A DNA stretch of 64,000 nt from Adenophora triphylla var. japonica (GCA_022495995.1 JAFEMH010001457.1:1-64000); one strand, 5' to 3'; counted from the stretch's first letter, positions 1-12,075 are shown. Translations and numbers: made by a program. Notes: generated by a model not told the origin, from the letters alone.

Positions 1-1919
1 AGAAAACTTAGTTTGTCTTCCATCTGATTTGAGGTCTTGAATCTCATGGTAAAGAGACTTGTTCTCTTATAAGTTAGATGCAAATTTGACTAGGTTATTT
101 TTGGATATCAAGTCTCAGGAATTGGAAAAAGAACAAAATGTTTGTTTCTATATTTGATTCGCTCTTGAGAAATAGTTTCTCAATAAAGGATCTAACGGGG
201 AGTTAAAACTGACTCTTGAAGGAGTTCAAGAACCGGAAATAACATGGAACCAAGAGTATAGATGGAACCAAGTTCACAAAGAGTTGTGGAACCGGTTCAA
301 GATGTAGAAGTCTGATTAGTAGATTGATAGGTTACGACCCCAACTCAAGAAATATTGATTTCTCGTATCGGAAAATAAATAAGTGGAAGTCATTGAGAAC
401 TAATTATCCCCTACTTCCTATCTTGAGGCCATGTTCACTCCTAATTCAAATAAATAGTTGGGAACCATGGAATTTGAATTACAATCCATGTATGTCTGAT
501 GATCAAGTTTGGAACTTGATTGGGCTACTTGAAGGTGTAAAAACTAAAGATGCAAGTACAGATTTCAATTGCCATAATTTGGATATTGTGACTACCACAT
601 GACAAATGGATGTCAAATGGGGTCCTTAAAATGGGAGCATTATCAAGCATGTGTATAGTACACAATCGTAGTTTTGTCGATCCGAGAAATTCTAATAAAA
701 GCACCACTGCTGTAAATATCCATGAGATGGATTGAAGCAAGCTTCAAGAAATTGGAATCTTCATTTCCATGAATCAATTTGAAAGAGTATTTGTTTTCAT
801 TAAGTACCAAGATTAACCTTGTGCACCGATGAAATTTGGAGTTGTAGCGTGGTATTATTTCTATTGTTTTATTACAATGATATCTTACTCATTGGAAAAA
901 CATGTTCCGACACTTAGTACTTGTCAAGTCTTGGTTGCAAGGGAAAGTTTTCTCAATGAGAGATATGGGTGAAGCCGCTTACATCCCTTTAGTCATCAAG
1001 ATCTACAGAGATAGCATCTAAAAGGATAAATTGGTTTCGAGTCAAAATACTCACATTTGACAAGGTTCTTAGAAGAGTCTAAATAAAAGTAATCCTCATC
1101 AATAGGTCATGGTGTTTCCTCTTAGAAATATCTCATTTGCCTTGATGATAATCGATGAGCAAAAGAGAACTTGAATGAAGTTCTATATGCTCCGGCAAAT
1201 TTCTGGACTCCGGCATATATGCCATGATTTGTACTAGACCCGACGCTTCTCGTATGCTAGAAGCATGACGAGTCGATACCAGCCTCGATCTGCCTTGGCT
1301 GAACTGCAATGGAGTCGAAGGTATTATCCTTAAGTACTTAAGAAAGAACTGAAGGATAAATTCTTCTGGTATTTGAAAGGTTGGAAGCATAATCTTGTAA
1401 TAAAGGGTTACATAGATGCCTGCACCTTTCAAACCGACAAAGTTAATTTAAAATCGCAATTGGGGAATTTGTGTTTATGCTTATTGGAGGTGCGGTTTGT
1501 TGTTGTGGAAGAGTTCCAAGTAGAAAAATCGTAGCCACCCACATTCTACTACTAAGGTCGAATTTTAGCAACATATGATGTGGCTAAAAGAGGCAGCTGG
1601 ATCAAAAGTTCATTAGTGTTTTGGAAATGTTCCAAGTATCACTAATTCCGGTGAAACTTTGTTGCTGATAAACATGGTGTCATTTCAGTGCAAAACAATG
1701 GAACCAAGGTCACAACTATGGATCCAAACACATACTTAGACGTCTTTTCGAAGAATTCAGAAAGAATGAGAAGACGTTAATATATGCAAAGTATCAACCC
1801 ATGATGACATTAAGGATTCACTTACAAAGATCCTCAGACAAAGCGAAGCTATGATGGTCATGTTAGGATCCAATGAGTATTTGATATACATAAATGGAGC
1901 CTGAGTGCAAGTGGGAGAC
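1..1919 (+). pseudogene. Ty1/copia pol remnant (reverse transcriptase and RNase H)
   Basis: This is the decayed 3' half of a Ty1/copia polyprotein, readable only by moving between frames. Around 480-540 the frame reads MSDDQVWNLIGLLEGVK, which matches the start of copia reverse transcriptase (usual NQVWxLVxLPEGVK). Around 865-905 the catalytic box reads YYNDILLIGK, where the family has YVDDILLIGN, so one catalytic Asp is lost. At 960-1015 the frame reads RDMGEAAY followed by KIYRDS, the usual conserved segment after the catalytic box. At 1500-1610 fragments resembling WKSSKQKxVxxSTTEAEY mark the copia RNase H. Stops occur in every frame, so nothing here is functional. The gag, protease and integrase parts would lie left of the window. 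Confidence 0.8.
1908..1919 (+). other. Polypurine tract of the copia element
   Basis: The purine-rich CAAGTGGGAGAC lies immediately before the LTR. It matches the AAGTGGGAGA-type plus-strand primer of plant copia elements. Confidence 0.75.
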
Positions 1920-3359
1920 TATTGGTGTAATGCCCTTAGGCTTTAGCTTATGATTAACTTAAAATTGGCCGTTATGTATCATCTTTATCCTTGATTATAG
2001 AGAAAGTTTATTATTTGGATTATTATATATTTTGCATATTTATTGTAATAATTCTCCGGCTTGCGCTAATTGACCATTAAGCGAATAATTAGTATAAAGA
2101 TATGATGATTATATGCATAGAGATGCACATTAAATTTATGGGTACTTCTGTTAGAGAACAAGTGACTCCGGAATCTTGACCCGTATAGAGAGGGTTTGAT
2201 GTCATGGTCAAATGTCAATAATTAAATCTCATATGGTCACTTCATTTAGTCCTGCACTTCTTGAGATTATCATGACCTTACATATGAAATGAAAAGTTAT
2301 GTTTGATTTTAGTCAAACGATATCTTAACACGATATTTATAAAGGCTATCTTTTGGCATGATCAGATTCATGATGGGAAGGATGATAAGTCAAGATGGAA
2401 TTTATCCCTCGAAAGAGAGATATTTTACTTGGGCCCCTCCATGAGTGATAATGATGAAAGCGCATGGCCATACCCCAATGCGATTCGGATTATCATTATA
2501 CTCAATATCGAGAAAGCATTGAACAAATACAAGCTTGACGTGGACCATGACTTGTGTTCATATATAACATTCGTGAGACAAAGGGAGAAATGGTAATGTG
2601 TACCACTTGGAAACGTGAACTCTTACGTTATGTTATTTGGATATACATAATGGCTTGCTACAGAGTCCGCTTATATCTTATGAGGGTCGATATGGATCGA
2701 GCTCATTGCCAACATAATATAATCCTATTGGGTCACACACAATTAGAATGAATTGGTTAAACCAAAGAAAGAATGAGGATTTGAGAATTCCTTGAGCATG
2801 GCTTGAGAAGCCGCTGCGACAGGGCGTAATCCGGCCAACCGGGGCATACGGCGCCACGCGCGACCACTTCATGCCAAGAGGCATTTACAGCACCTTAGTT
2901 TCCTACATACGATTAGGGCACTAATATTAATACTATAGTAATATAAATATGAGTCTGTGAGCAGCCAAAAACCTAGCCGAATTTTCTAAGGAAAAAACAC
3001 AACAAAAGGTTTCTCAATATTCTCTCTAAGTTTTAATGATCTAGCAATCATCAAGAATTGTTCTTGGTTCATTCAAAGGTGTGGATACTACTAGAGGGTC
3101 TTCGCTTGTATCGATGATCAAGGCCTAGAGTTCTAAGTGAGTTCAAGCAAACTGAAGATTCAAGTCTTGAAGATCGAAGTTTGTGATTCAAAATCACATT
3201 GATTAATTATTCGATAGCTCAAGAACGGAAAGCAATTAAGGTTGGTAAATTCTATCTCATAGGAATTCAATTTAATTGTATAGAACGGATCTTAGGGCTC
3301 TTGGGTTTTGTGTTATTAGATACTTTATTCCGCTGCGCATGGATCCATAAAACCCAACA
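1920..3359 (+). repeat. 3' LTR of the Ty1/copia element
   Basis: The LTR starts with TATTGG, read here as a G-to-A decay of the canonical TGTTGG, directly after the polypurine tract. It ends in CCCAACA, its inverted partner, giving 1,440 bp. Right after the end, Ty3/gypsy pol resumes at 3360, so the element was inserted into the G0 pol. The matching 5' half and TSD copy are outside the window. Short open frames inside are not genes. Confidence 0.8.
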
Positions 3360-4877
3360 TGATTAGAGTTGAAGAAAGTTATGGATCAGATCGTGGATAG
3401 AAAATTCAAGGAGTTCTCCCTTAGTCCTGAGGGAGTGTTGACATTTAGAGGCCGACTGTGTGTGCCAAATCTTGATGCGGTGAAGCACCAAGTTCTAGAT
3501 GAAGGCCATAAGTCTAAGTATACCATTTCATCCCTCGGAGTACGAAGATGTACCAAAATTTGAAACAACAACATTTTTGGTAGAATAACATGAAGAGGGA
3601 ACAGTAGCATTATGTGTCAAAGTGTTTGACGTGTCAAAGAAGCAAGCTAAGCGGAACACTCAAAGACCTGGTCAAGTTGCTTGCCGTTGCCAGGAGATTC
3701 CGAAATGGAAGTGGGAAAGCATATCACAATGGAATCTTTGTCACTAGGATTGCCTCTGACGAGTTCGAAAGCATAACGCCGTTTGGGTGATTGTGGATGT
3801 GATTGACGAATTCTCCGCTTATTTCCTACCTATTGATATTAGCTATTCGGTCGGAATCCGAGCCGCCAAAGTTATATATTCAGGAGATAGCAAGATTGCA
3901 TTGGGGTTCCAGCTAAGATCGTGTCAGATCGCGATCCCTAGATTTACTTCCATATTTTGGCAAGCATTGCAAAAGGGCTTTGGGATTTACGAGTTGAGAG
4001 TCAAGACATACATTCCATCCTCGACCGATGGCCAATCCGAGAGGACAATTCAGATTTCTTTGAAGATATGTTACGAGCTTATTCAGCTTGACTTCTTGGA
4101 TTCTTTGGGACATTCAATTGCCTCTCTTGTTGAGTTTTCTTACAACAATAGTTACTCAATCCGAGTATTGAGATGGCACCTTATGAAGCGCATTGTACTA
4201 AGGAAGTGTAGGTCTCCGATTTGTTGGCGATGAAGTTGGTAAAGCTATGATTTGGGGTATTGATATGGTTCGAGATCTCGGCTGAGAAAGCCAAGATTAT
4301 TCGGAACTCGATTGATTACGGCCTAGAGTAGACAGAAAAGCTATGCGAACTCGAGGAGACGAGACCTTGATTTTCTCAGAAGGGAGACCTTTTGTTCTTG
4401 AGGAGTTTCCACCCAAAGTGGGGATTAAGAGGTATGGCAAGAAGGGTAAAAGTTTAGCCCCCAAGGTTTCGTAGGTCCTTTTGAGATTTTAGAAAGAGTG
4501 GGAAATCTCTGCGTATCGCCTTGCTTTACCTTCATCTATTGGGAAATGCATAATGTATTCCATGTTTCAATGCTTCGGAAGTATGTATATGGTAATTCCT
4601 TCACATGTATGCTGGCCTGCAGGATTCCCGAGGATATAGAGCCGGCTATATGTCTTATGTAGAGCAATCGGTTCAAAGCCTATTGATACCAAGGTGCAAG
4701 AACCGAGAAATAAGAGTATTCCTCTTGTGAGAAGTTGTTTGGAGGAACCATGGATGTAGAAGAATCTTGACTTGGGAGCTCCGGGAAGAGATGGGCAGCG
4801 GGAAATACCCTTGGCTATTTCGACCTTCTAGGTAAGTAAGTAAAATTTGGGTCCAATTTTTCTTGGTGGGGAGCGAA
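3360..4877 (+). pseudogene. Ty3/gypsy (Tekay-like) integrase and chromodomain remnant (G0)
   Basis: This is the 3' part of a chromovirus polyprotein, recognised by close parallels to the better preserved element B. It reads LKKVMDQIVDRKF then GVLTFRGRLCVP, the segment before the integrase zinc domain. At 3770-3830 a decayed WVIVDxxxxxxAYFLPI marks the integrase core. At 4000-4180 DGQSERTIQI and EFSYNNSYS contain the third catalytic-region residues. At 4670-4835 traces of the C-terminal WRNHG and TWELREEM resemble the chromodomain tail. Many stops and frameshifts are present. The 5' part of pol lies beyond the copia insertion, left of the window. Confidence 0.8.
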
Positions 4878-5839
4878 TGTCACCCACCCTAACTTCTAGG
4901 TTCTATTTTGAGTCATGTTTAATCATATATTTAGAGTGCATTTCCTTTATTTATATGTTTGCAATTATTTGGTGGCCATTATGTGTTAATTAGTATTCTA
5001 TAACTTATATGCTATTTTAACTATACGAATAAAATAAAAACAATTTTTTTTGTGTGTAAAGAAAATATTAGGAGAGAGTAGTGAATTGATAAAATGAGAA
5101 AGATTTAAGTTAAACCTTTCATGGTAACCTTAAGGTGCTTAAGTATGAATGTTAGTAACTTAAGGATTTATTGTTAGAAAGGTTTAAAAGTTGAAGGAGC
5201 TTTTTATAGTAACTTTATTATGTTATCTCTGAATTAGGAAGAACCTTCCTCATCTTAACAAAAGCAATTCCTTCAAGACAATCCACTGGTCCTAAAAACC
5301 AAACCCTAACCTTCTCTACTTAAAAATCTCCAATTAATTCTAGAAAAATCCCTTCGAAGATCCGTTTGTTTTCGTGGTGTTCGGGAGAAGAAGGAGCACG
5401 AATCCATCCGATCAAAGTTTTTCAAGTTTTAAATTAAAATTCAAGTAAGTTATTAGTATTTTTCTTGAATTGTATGTCATTTAAGTGTTATAATTGATGT
5501 TATAGTGTTGTTAAGGGTCGCATGGGATTTTGGAAATTATTTTATTGAGGTTGGAAATGAGAACAATTTGTTTTCGTTAACTTGGAAATGATTTTGTGTT
5601 GAAATGGTAAAAGATGGTTTTGTTAAATTGAAAATGTTTTGGTGTGTGTTACAAATGGTAAATGAATGGCTTTTTGGCGGTAGGATGGAACGTAGTTTGA
5701 GGTCATTTTGAAAGTTGCATGGGACTCGAAGTTTGGTTTCTGGAAATGTTGTTGGAACTCTGGGAAAATTGGACTTGAAATGGTTCACTTGAATTTGCCG
5801 ATGTTCGCACTCCGTTTCCTGCATTTCGCCGAGGGCACG
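4878..5839 (+). repeat. G0 3' LTR, left part
   Basis: The LTR starts TGTCACCCACCC directly after the G0 pol, comparable to TGTCACAACCC of element B. It is interrupted at 5839 by the solo LTR S, whose target duplication is GCACG at 5835-5839. The sequence continues at 61436. No gene is seen in it. Confidence 0.75.
5835..5839. repeat. Target site duplication GCACG, left copy (solo LTR S)
   Basis: GCACG precedes the TGTCACC start of S and recurs at 61436-61440, after the last three bases of S. The match spans more than 55 kb of later insertions. Confidence 0.7.
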
Positions 5840-8523
5840 TGTCACCACCCCAAACCTAGGCACCATTTTGGCCACGCGTGGAGCAAGCTGGGGGTGGGGT
5901 GCATTGCATCCCATGGTAGACATTATATGATCATTGCTCTGTTATGTGGTTATTTCTTTTATATTTTGGCCAACTTATGTGATTTAGGTTGGGAATAAAG
6001 TAAATTTAATTATATAATGTCTAATTGGACCAAGTGGGAATTATGTGTTAAAGTTATAACATTTGGAAATTTTAAATGAAATGTTATAAAAAGTATTGAG
6101 GAGCTTCGAGTGTAAATAAAACTCTCAAGGTGGTCAAGTTTGTAGTTAGTTGATTCCTTGAGGAGCTTAGTGTTAATTAGTTTATGTAAATTTTTTAAAA
6201 AGCTTCCTCCTAGAAGCTTTCTTCCTTGGCTCTATCTTTTGTTTCTCTCTCAGGATATGGTATTATGTTCTTCAACCCAGGGTTACGCTTTCAAAAAATC
6301 CTAGAAAGGGTTCAACCGTTGATCCGTTGCTGAACCATTCCGACCGCATATTTCCAGTGATCGGTGGCCAGTTATATCAAGAGTAGCCGATTAAATCTTT
6401 TTTTTATTTGGGTAAATTTTGGTAAGTTATTATGCATTTTAATTCCATAATTGTTCATACTACTAGTATAATAGATGATATTATGGGTATATGATTGATT
6501 TTTGATCACTGATGGATGATATTATTTGGACTTTTCAAATAAAGCAAATGATTTGCTCGGTTGAAGTGAGGGGTAGTGATTCCTTGGTAGAGAGGTTTGG
6601 ACAAAGTTGATATAGTAGCTAAGACTTGTTATTTGGCCTCAGTAAGGGTTGAGATGTTATGGAAGTCCCATATACTAATGTTATACCTCACTTTGCAGTT
6701 GCCGGAAACTGAGAAATGGTAGTTGTTTTGGTTGCATCGATGTTGTCTAGCCCATCGAGAACAGTGGATTCTGGGTAATTGGGCACGCACTGGTGCCCAT
6801 TAGCACGAATGTTGCTGACCAATTTGGAACGCAGTCGCTGCGACACTCGTGGCCCCAAAGTGTTGAATTCGTGAAAGGTAGTCGTGAACTGGTAACCGAG
6901 AAACAGTGTCGGGATTCGGGCACCACTCGTGCCCAAGACATGGTTTTGGTAGTGATTTTGCAAGCTTGTAACATTAAGTAACCTAGCTTGGGATTCAGTT
7001 CTTCCTTTGTGACTATACTTCTAGTACAACTTTAGTAATATATAAATGGAACCTTAAATGGTCCAAATTGATATTGAGAAGGCCGGGCTTTAAATACCTG
7101 GTCCTAAAAATGATTGAAAGGCAATTGTGGTAACTTGAACCAAAGTTGATAAAACTTTGGTAAATTGTTATGGAACCTTTATAGAAGGTGTGTAGAATAG
7201 TATCCACATGAATATCTAGGGTTTCACTTGATATATATTGTGCCCATATGTGATAGCATATTCATGATTGGTTATGCACTATAGTAGCATTTTTAAATAC
7301 GTTGTTGCACTACTTGATTTTGTTGAGCATGAGTATTATACCATGTTATTGGTTTGACATTATTCAACCGAAGTTGTTTACAAGGTAGGTTGCATTGTGG
7401 AACGTATGGTTTGACATGATTAATATTAACATGTTATATATATTGATATCCCTGATGCTGTGGATGTAAATGTCAAGTAACCGTTTATGTACTTGAATAT
7501 GGTTATATTGAACTGTTGTTACATGGGTATAGTGGAATACAATCAAGTATAGATTTGTTCTATAAGTGATTGGATTGTATTATACCTATGACTTGGCATG
7601 TCTGTTAGTCACAGAGACATGGGATTATCCACCGCCTGTAGCATGTGTGCCAAAGTAAAAGCCTTACGATGATAGCCGGAGAATGTTACATGAGTATTGT
7701 GACATGTGCAATGTACGTAGTCGCAGAGCGTGCGGATTGGCCACTTGTTGATGTGGGATTGGCCACTTGATGTGGGACCGTATACGTGCCAAAAGCCTTA
7801 CGAGCATAAATTGAGGATTGTTATTGATTCGTAATTGGCCCATACTTCTGTAATTCGTGCCATCTCGCCTTACAGGTACTGAGACTTATATGTTCTATGA
7901 TGATTGACTATTCGAGGTGGGAAAAGGTAACGTAAAGTGTTTACCTTTGTTTTCCCAATTGTGAGCAACCTATTTTATGTGTTGCATGTTTATATGGTAT
8001 ATTTTTGCATGCATAATAACTTATTGAGATTTATTCTCACCCCTTCTCCCTTTATTATTTTAGATCCAGCTGGGGAACGGGATTAGACCCAGGACCGGTG
8101 GTAGGCTCGGGGAGGAGTTTGGACATCTTTTAGGTTGTCGGGGTATGTTGTGGTGCAGGAGTTGGCGTCGTTATGGAGGTTATTCTTTTAGGAAATGTTG
8201 TGTAATAAAAACTCTGTTATAAACGCGAGGTTTCCGGTATGTTGTTTTGTAATTAGAACCCAGGGAGCGGATTTGTTTTAAAGTCAAGGCTTGCGTAAGC
8301 CTCGTATATTTTGCATAATGCTTGTGTTAAACGAGGTTATGGTTTAAGAAAACAAGTTTATATATTACCTCCAAGTAGAGGGGTTATTTTGAAATTGTTT
8401 TGAAAAAGGGTAATATACTTTTCAAGTTAATAAAAAGGAAAAGTTTTTTTAAAATGTGTTTTTCGAGGACCCTCCCGACTTAGGGCAAGAGTTATAGGCC
8501 ACCTTAGTTGGGGAGAGTCCCTC
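5840..8523 (+). repeat. Solo Tekay-type LTR (S), all but its last 3 bp
   Basis: This 2.7-kb LTR begins TGTCACCACCCCAAACCTAG, like the LTRs of B. It carries the same downstream blocks as B: CTCACCCCTTCTCCCTTTAT near 8038, the GTTATTTTGAAATTGTTTT block near 8384, and a GGGACCCTCC-like end near 8467. It is not followed by the GTTGGTATCAGAGC primer site that follows the B LTR, so it is a solo LTR rather than the start of an element. The final ACA lies at 61433-61435, because element C inserted just before the end. A cluster of GCAC/GTGC short palindromes lies at about 6785-6945. Open frames here are LTR shadows. Confidence 0.75.
8519..8523. repeat. Probable target site duplication CCCTC, left copy (element C)
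   Basis: CCCTC ends the left part of S and recurs at 61428-61432, directly after the terminal bases of the right LTR of C. Removing one copy and everything between restores an S terminus ending CCCTCACA, comparable to CGCCCACA in B. The exact left edge of C is less certain. Confidence 0.6.
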
Positions 8524-8585
8524 CAGAAATTACCGGATTTTGCGCTGATGCTGCAGAAAGGCGGTTGTCTTTCGCGGAGGGTTGG
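8524..8585. other. 62-bp segment of uncertain origin at the left edge of element C
   Basis: This segment lies between the CCCTC duplication and the first position (8586) where the left LTR clearly matches the right one. It contains CGCGGAGGGTTGG next to the LTR, which resembles the primer-site side of the other LTR (AGCGGAGGGTTGG at 59565-59577). It may be the true LTR end or a leftover of internal sequence. Confidence 0.35.
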
Positions 8586-10011
8586 TGTGCGAGACCTGCA
8601 GCTTTCTGGGAAGTGAGAGGAGTCACCACGCCAGCTTTTTGTATTTTGAGTCCCAAATTGCGTTGTAGAAACGGCTTTGGTGAAAATGAATTGTCGTTTT
8701 TATTAGTAGCAAAAACTTAGGAAAAGAGGCTTTGAAAATGGGGGATCATTTTTATTGGTAGCAAAAACGAGTAAAAAGCTATTTGGTACCGAGAGATTGT
8801 TAGGGTTCGGAGGTCACGTTACAAGCTCTTCTGGAAGAGTATATTAGAGATGCACCCGAAACGCCTGCGTATGACGAGTCTTTCTACCTTTCTCGAAAAC
8901 GGGTGCGTGTGTGTGTGTGTGTTTGCATTTTGAAATGGGGCTTGTATGACAAGCTTCATCTTGGTTTGAATGTCAAACGTTGATTAGGTGACTTGTTTGA
9001 AAAGGCGAGCGTTTGAATGACAAATGACGATTGACGAATCAAATGATCCGGAAGTGTAAATGACATAAAAATAAATGGAACGGGGTCGGAACGCCGCTTT
9101 AACCTCGAGATTACTTCTCTTACGGGAAGAGAAGAGGATCGCAGACTAAAACATATCGGACCCGTTAGATGGAGGCATCTACATTTCAACGATTGTCGTC
9201 CGAAACGGTTATAGCGGCGCGTAAACCGAGACTCGCACGAGAGTTTTAAAGAGAGAGAGAGCTACCTATGGCTAGGGTCGGCTCCTTTGGCTTGGGGACG
9301 TATACGGATACGAAAAGTGGTTTGGGATGGTGCTTTAAGGTGGTGAGGGGCGTATTTGGTCGAAATACGAAGGTTTCACGCGAATTGAGATGAAACTAGA
9401 GCTCGGAAGGGGTGAAACAGGTTTGGACCGTGGCTATGGTGAATTTGGAGAGTAATTTTTGTTGTCTTTATGGCTTTGACCCTTGTATTTAGAGGGTGAA
9501 ATGCGGCATGAGTCCGGCTGAGGCGAGGGTGAAATCGGGGGGTTTTGTGAATTTTGGAAATTGGAGGGACTTGCACGGGTAATTTCGAGAGTCCGCAAAG
9601 GAGTCCCACGGATCGAGACTATACCAGGGGTATTTTAGTCTTTTCTCCTTGATTTCTGATTGAAGGGTGACTAGAGGGAGGTGGCATGCACGCCACGTGT
9701 CCCATGACTCACCAGGCTTTGTGGGAGCTCGTGCCCGAGTCCCGATTTGTCCGTTTTTTAAAATAACAGTCCGGAAAATGTCTGAAACGCCCCCGGAAAG
9801 TGCCGAAAAGTACATTTTTCAGGGAAAGCCGTACTTTTACGTGTGATGACGTGTGTTGAGTACCCTTGGACGTCGGGATGCACGGGGCAGTCCCGGGATA
9901 TCTCGTTGACTTGGCAACGGGGAGCTTAACGGGTTCTGGTTAACCTGGAGCGGCCGCTAACGGATTGGTTAACCCTAACGGATTTTGGCGATCCGGATTT
10001 GGGTACTTACA
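8586..10011 (-). repeat. 3' LTR of element C (minus strand)
   Basis: On the minus strand the LTR starts TGTAAGTACCC at 10011. It matches the right LTR (59578-61427) over most of its length, including the GGGAAGTGAGAGGAGTC block and the terminal GGATTTGGGTACTTACA. It is 1,426 bp against 1,850 bp for its partner. The difference is mainly a deletion near 9015-9045 that removes the repeated CGTTTGA...TCAAACG hairpins kept at 59,990-60,410. A short (GT)n run lies at 8906-8922. Confidence 0.8.
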
Positions 10012-10289
10012 GCTAGCCCCCTCAGCTGACGTCTCTTCCGAAGGAAGCGGGTCGTTGAAAAAAGATAAGGATCCAAATCGGGATGCCTTACTGGAAAGAC
10101 ACGGGCGGTGTCACTGGCTGGACCCTTAGCGAAAGGATTCCTACGTATCCCGAGCGAGAATCAAGCCGGTCGTAGTTCGTGGGTGCAAGGAGCCGCGCGT
10201 GGGGAACTTGACCTAAGCGAGACTGTTGGGAGGCATCTAAACCTGAACGGAGACTATTGTGAGGCGTCTGAACCTGGGATTTCTGAAAC
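10012..10289 (-). other. Element C 3' untranslated segment with polypurine tract
   Basis: On the minus strand GAGGGGGC (about 10015-10022) lies next to the LTR start, like GAGGGGC before the 3' LTR of A, and is the likely plus-strand primer. The remainder has no convincing coding sequence. Confidence 0.5.
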
Positions 10290-10590
10290 CTTCGAGGGCA
10301 TGTGGCGCCTCGCACTTGAGTTAGTGAATCATACAAGGGCGTGCGGCGCCGTAGGCCGGAGTTGGTGAATCATACGAGGGCGTGTGGCGCCTCAGACCGG
10401 AGTTGGCTAAATCATACGAGGGCATGTGGCACCTCAGATCGGAGTTGGCTGAATCATACGAGGGCGTGTGGCGCCTCAGACCGGAGTTGGCTGAATTATA
10501 CGAGGGCATGTGGCGCCTCAGACCGGAGTTGGCTGAATCATACGAGGGCGTGTGGCGCCTCAAACCGGAGTTGCTGGATACGTTTATCCT
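10290..10590. repeat. Tandem array, 41-42 bp unit, about 7 copies (element C)
   Basis: The core TGTGGCGCC recurs at 10301, 10342 (TGCGGCGCC), 10383, 10425, 10467, 10509 and 10551, a 41-42 bp period. Each unit also carries CCGGAGTTGG and ATCATACGAGGGC. Because 42 is divisible by three, several frames stay open on both strands, giving repetitive pseudo-proteins that are not genes. The array sits between aORF1 and the 3' LTR, where A has an unrelated 49-bp array. Confidence 0.9.
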
Positions 10591-10739
10591 GGGACGAAGG
10601 TGTTCGTGCCTTGGGTGCTGGGCTTACGATGACGGCCAGGTTTATCCTGCTGGGGATAGGGTGGCAATGATGGGAATGGTTGTGTTAAACTGGCATTATT
10701 AACAACACGTAAGGATTGACGTTTCTTCTTTAGAATCCT

Positions 10740-10985
10740 GCTGGGGATGAGCGTTCGGGCTTACCTTGATGGCCGAAGAGGGATTGTTGTGCGGGCTTAC
10801 CTTGTTGGCCGCTGAGGTGGGACAATCGGGCTTATGACTGGCGGCCGGGAAAGTATACATTCACTTGCTGGAGTGAAAAGGTATTCGGGCTTACGAGGAT
10901 GGCCAAAGAGGGATTGTTGTGCGGGCTTACCTTGATGGCCGCTGAGGTGGGATGATCGGGCTTACGACTGGCGGCCGGGGAGGTG
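10740..10985. repeat. Two-copy direct repeat, about 120 bp
   Basis: A block containing GGGATTGTTGTGCGGGCTTA, GGCCGCTGAGGTGGGA and ACTGGCGGCCGGG occurs at about 10785-10850 and again at about 10910-10978, with related GCTTAC...TGGCC fragments between. It is part of the element C 3' untranslated region. No gene is seen. Confidence 0.7.
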
Positions 10986-11039
10986 AACGTTGGTGAAAAC
11001 CAATATAAATTTTGACGTCGAGAGACGGAATTGTGACTT

Positions 11040-11120
11040 GATGTCCGAAGATGGGACTGAGCGTTTGAATGTCAAACGTCGGTTTGGGGCAGAAATGAGC
11101 GTTTGAATGTCAAACGTCAA
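11040..11120. repeat. Two hairpin motifs CGTTTGAATGTCAAACG
   Basis: The short inverted repeat CGTTTGA-ATG-TCAAACG occurs twice, about 40 bp apart. Identical or near-identical copies recur in the LTRs of element C, so this segment is probably LTR-derived or shares an LTR regulatory motif. Confidence 0.6.
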
Positions 11121-11124
11121 CTGG

Positions 11125-12075
11125 GGATGGCGTGTAATGCCCGCCAATGAGGTTGCGGTTTCGGGCTCGACAAAGTTGGATATTCCAACCCTACGAATAA
11201 TGCAAATGATTTCAGATAGAGGACGTGGGGAATACAATTGGTTGGTAGGGCCGGGTAAAATGCCCTACAATGTTTTGCCTACCCATCCTCCCCGTTGCCC
11301 GAACTCATCAATTTCAAACTTGGATCTTTCCTAATTCTATGATCCAAGGGGAGGGCCAATCAAGCCAAGCAAACCAAGAGGAGGAGGAAGAAGAAGAAGG
11401 AGAGCAACACCATCCCAACCCACCCCAATTGCCACCGGATTTTAATGATAGGTTTGACCGATCGAGCTTCAAAACAACCAAATAATGACTCGGTTCGACA
11501 CTTTCAACAATGAATTCCATTACTTCCGGAATGATATACAAAATCGTGTGAATACGATTCAAAGGCAAGTAAACACAATCTTCAACTATGGGGCCAACAA
11601 TTGGGACGACTTTCCTCAACCACCACCATCTTAGTAAGTTTCCTCTTTACTCCCCCAAGATTGACATTGTTCCTTGAAACATTGAGGACAATGTTCATTT
11701 CAAGTGTGGGGGTATACCTATCTTTATTTTATTTTCTTTTTGCTTTCTAGTTTAGATTTTTCTTGCTTTTTAGACTAAATTTACTTGCTTTCTAGTGTAA
11801 ATTTTTTTCTTTTTAACTTAGTTGCATTTTCATTTTTATGTATGTATAGTATATAAAAAAAAGTAATAATCCCTATGATGATCCATAATCATTATTTCTA
11901 TGCTTGCCATTTGCCCTAGAATAATGCCTATTGTCTTTTTTCTCATATTTTTTATAAACTTAGAAATTTATAAGGAGAAAAATATAGGGATTTTTTTTTT
12001 GAAATAATTGAAAGCCTCATAAGTTAGTATAGCAAAATATAGGGTTTTATCAAGAAAAAGACATTTGATTAGAAG
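11125..12075 (+). other. Athila-like fragment (uncertain) in the element C 3' region
   Basis: Around 11220-11630 a plus-strand frame encodes YNWLVGPGK, an EEEEEEEGEQ acidic run and FNNEFHYFRNDIQNRVN, ending near 11636. Just after, at 11690-11715, comes TTGAGGACAATGTTCATTTC followed by AAGTGTGGGGG. From memory that phrase is typical of the region after pol in Athila elements. The rest is T-rich non-coding DNA. I cannot define ends or a target duplication, so this may be an insertion or a captured piece. Confidence 0.4.

Noticed and set aside
5537..5998. A 128-codon minus-strand frame and a 96-codon plus-strand frame
   Set aside because: They span the junction of G0 LTR and solo LTR S, so they cannot be an ancestral gene.
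9376..9815. Open frames in the left LTR of C, similar to 60738-61260
   Set aside because: Shadows of LTR sequence; frames are not conserved between the two LTR copies.
10321..10702. Several open frames on both strands rich in repeated CGASDRSW or RRHTPSYDSANSG
   Set aside because: They are translations of the 42-bp tandem array, open only because the period is a multiple of three.
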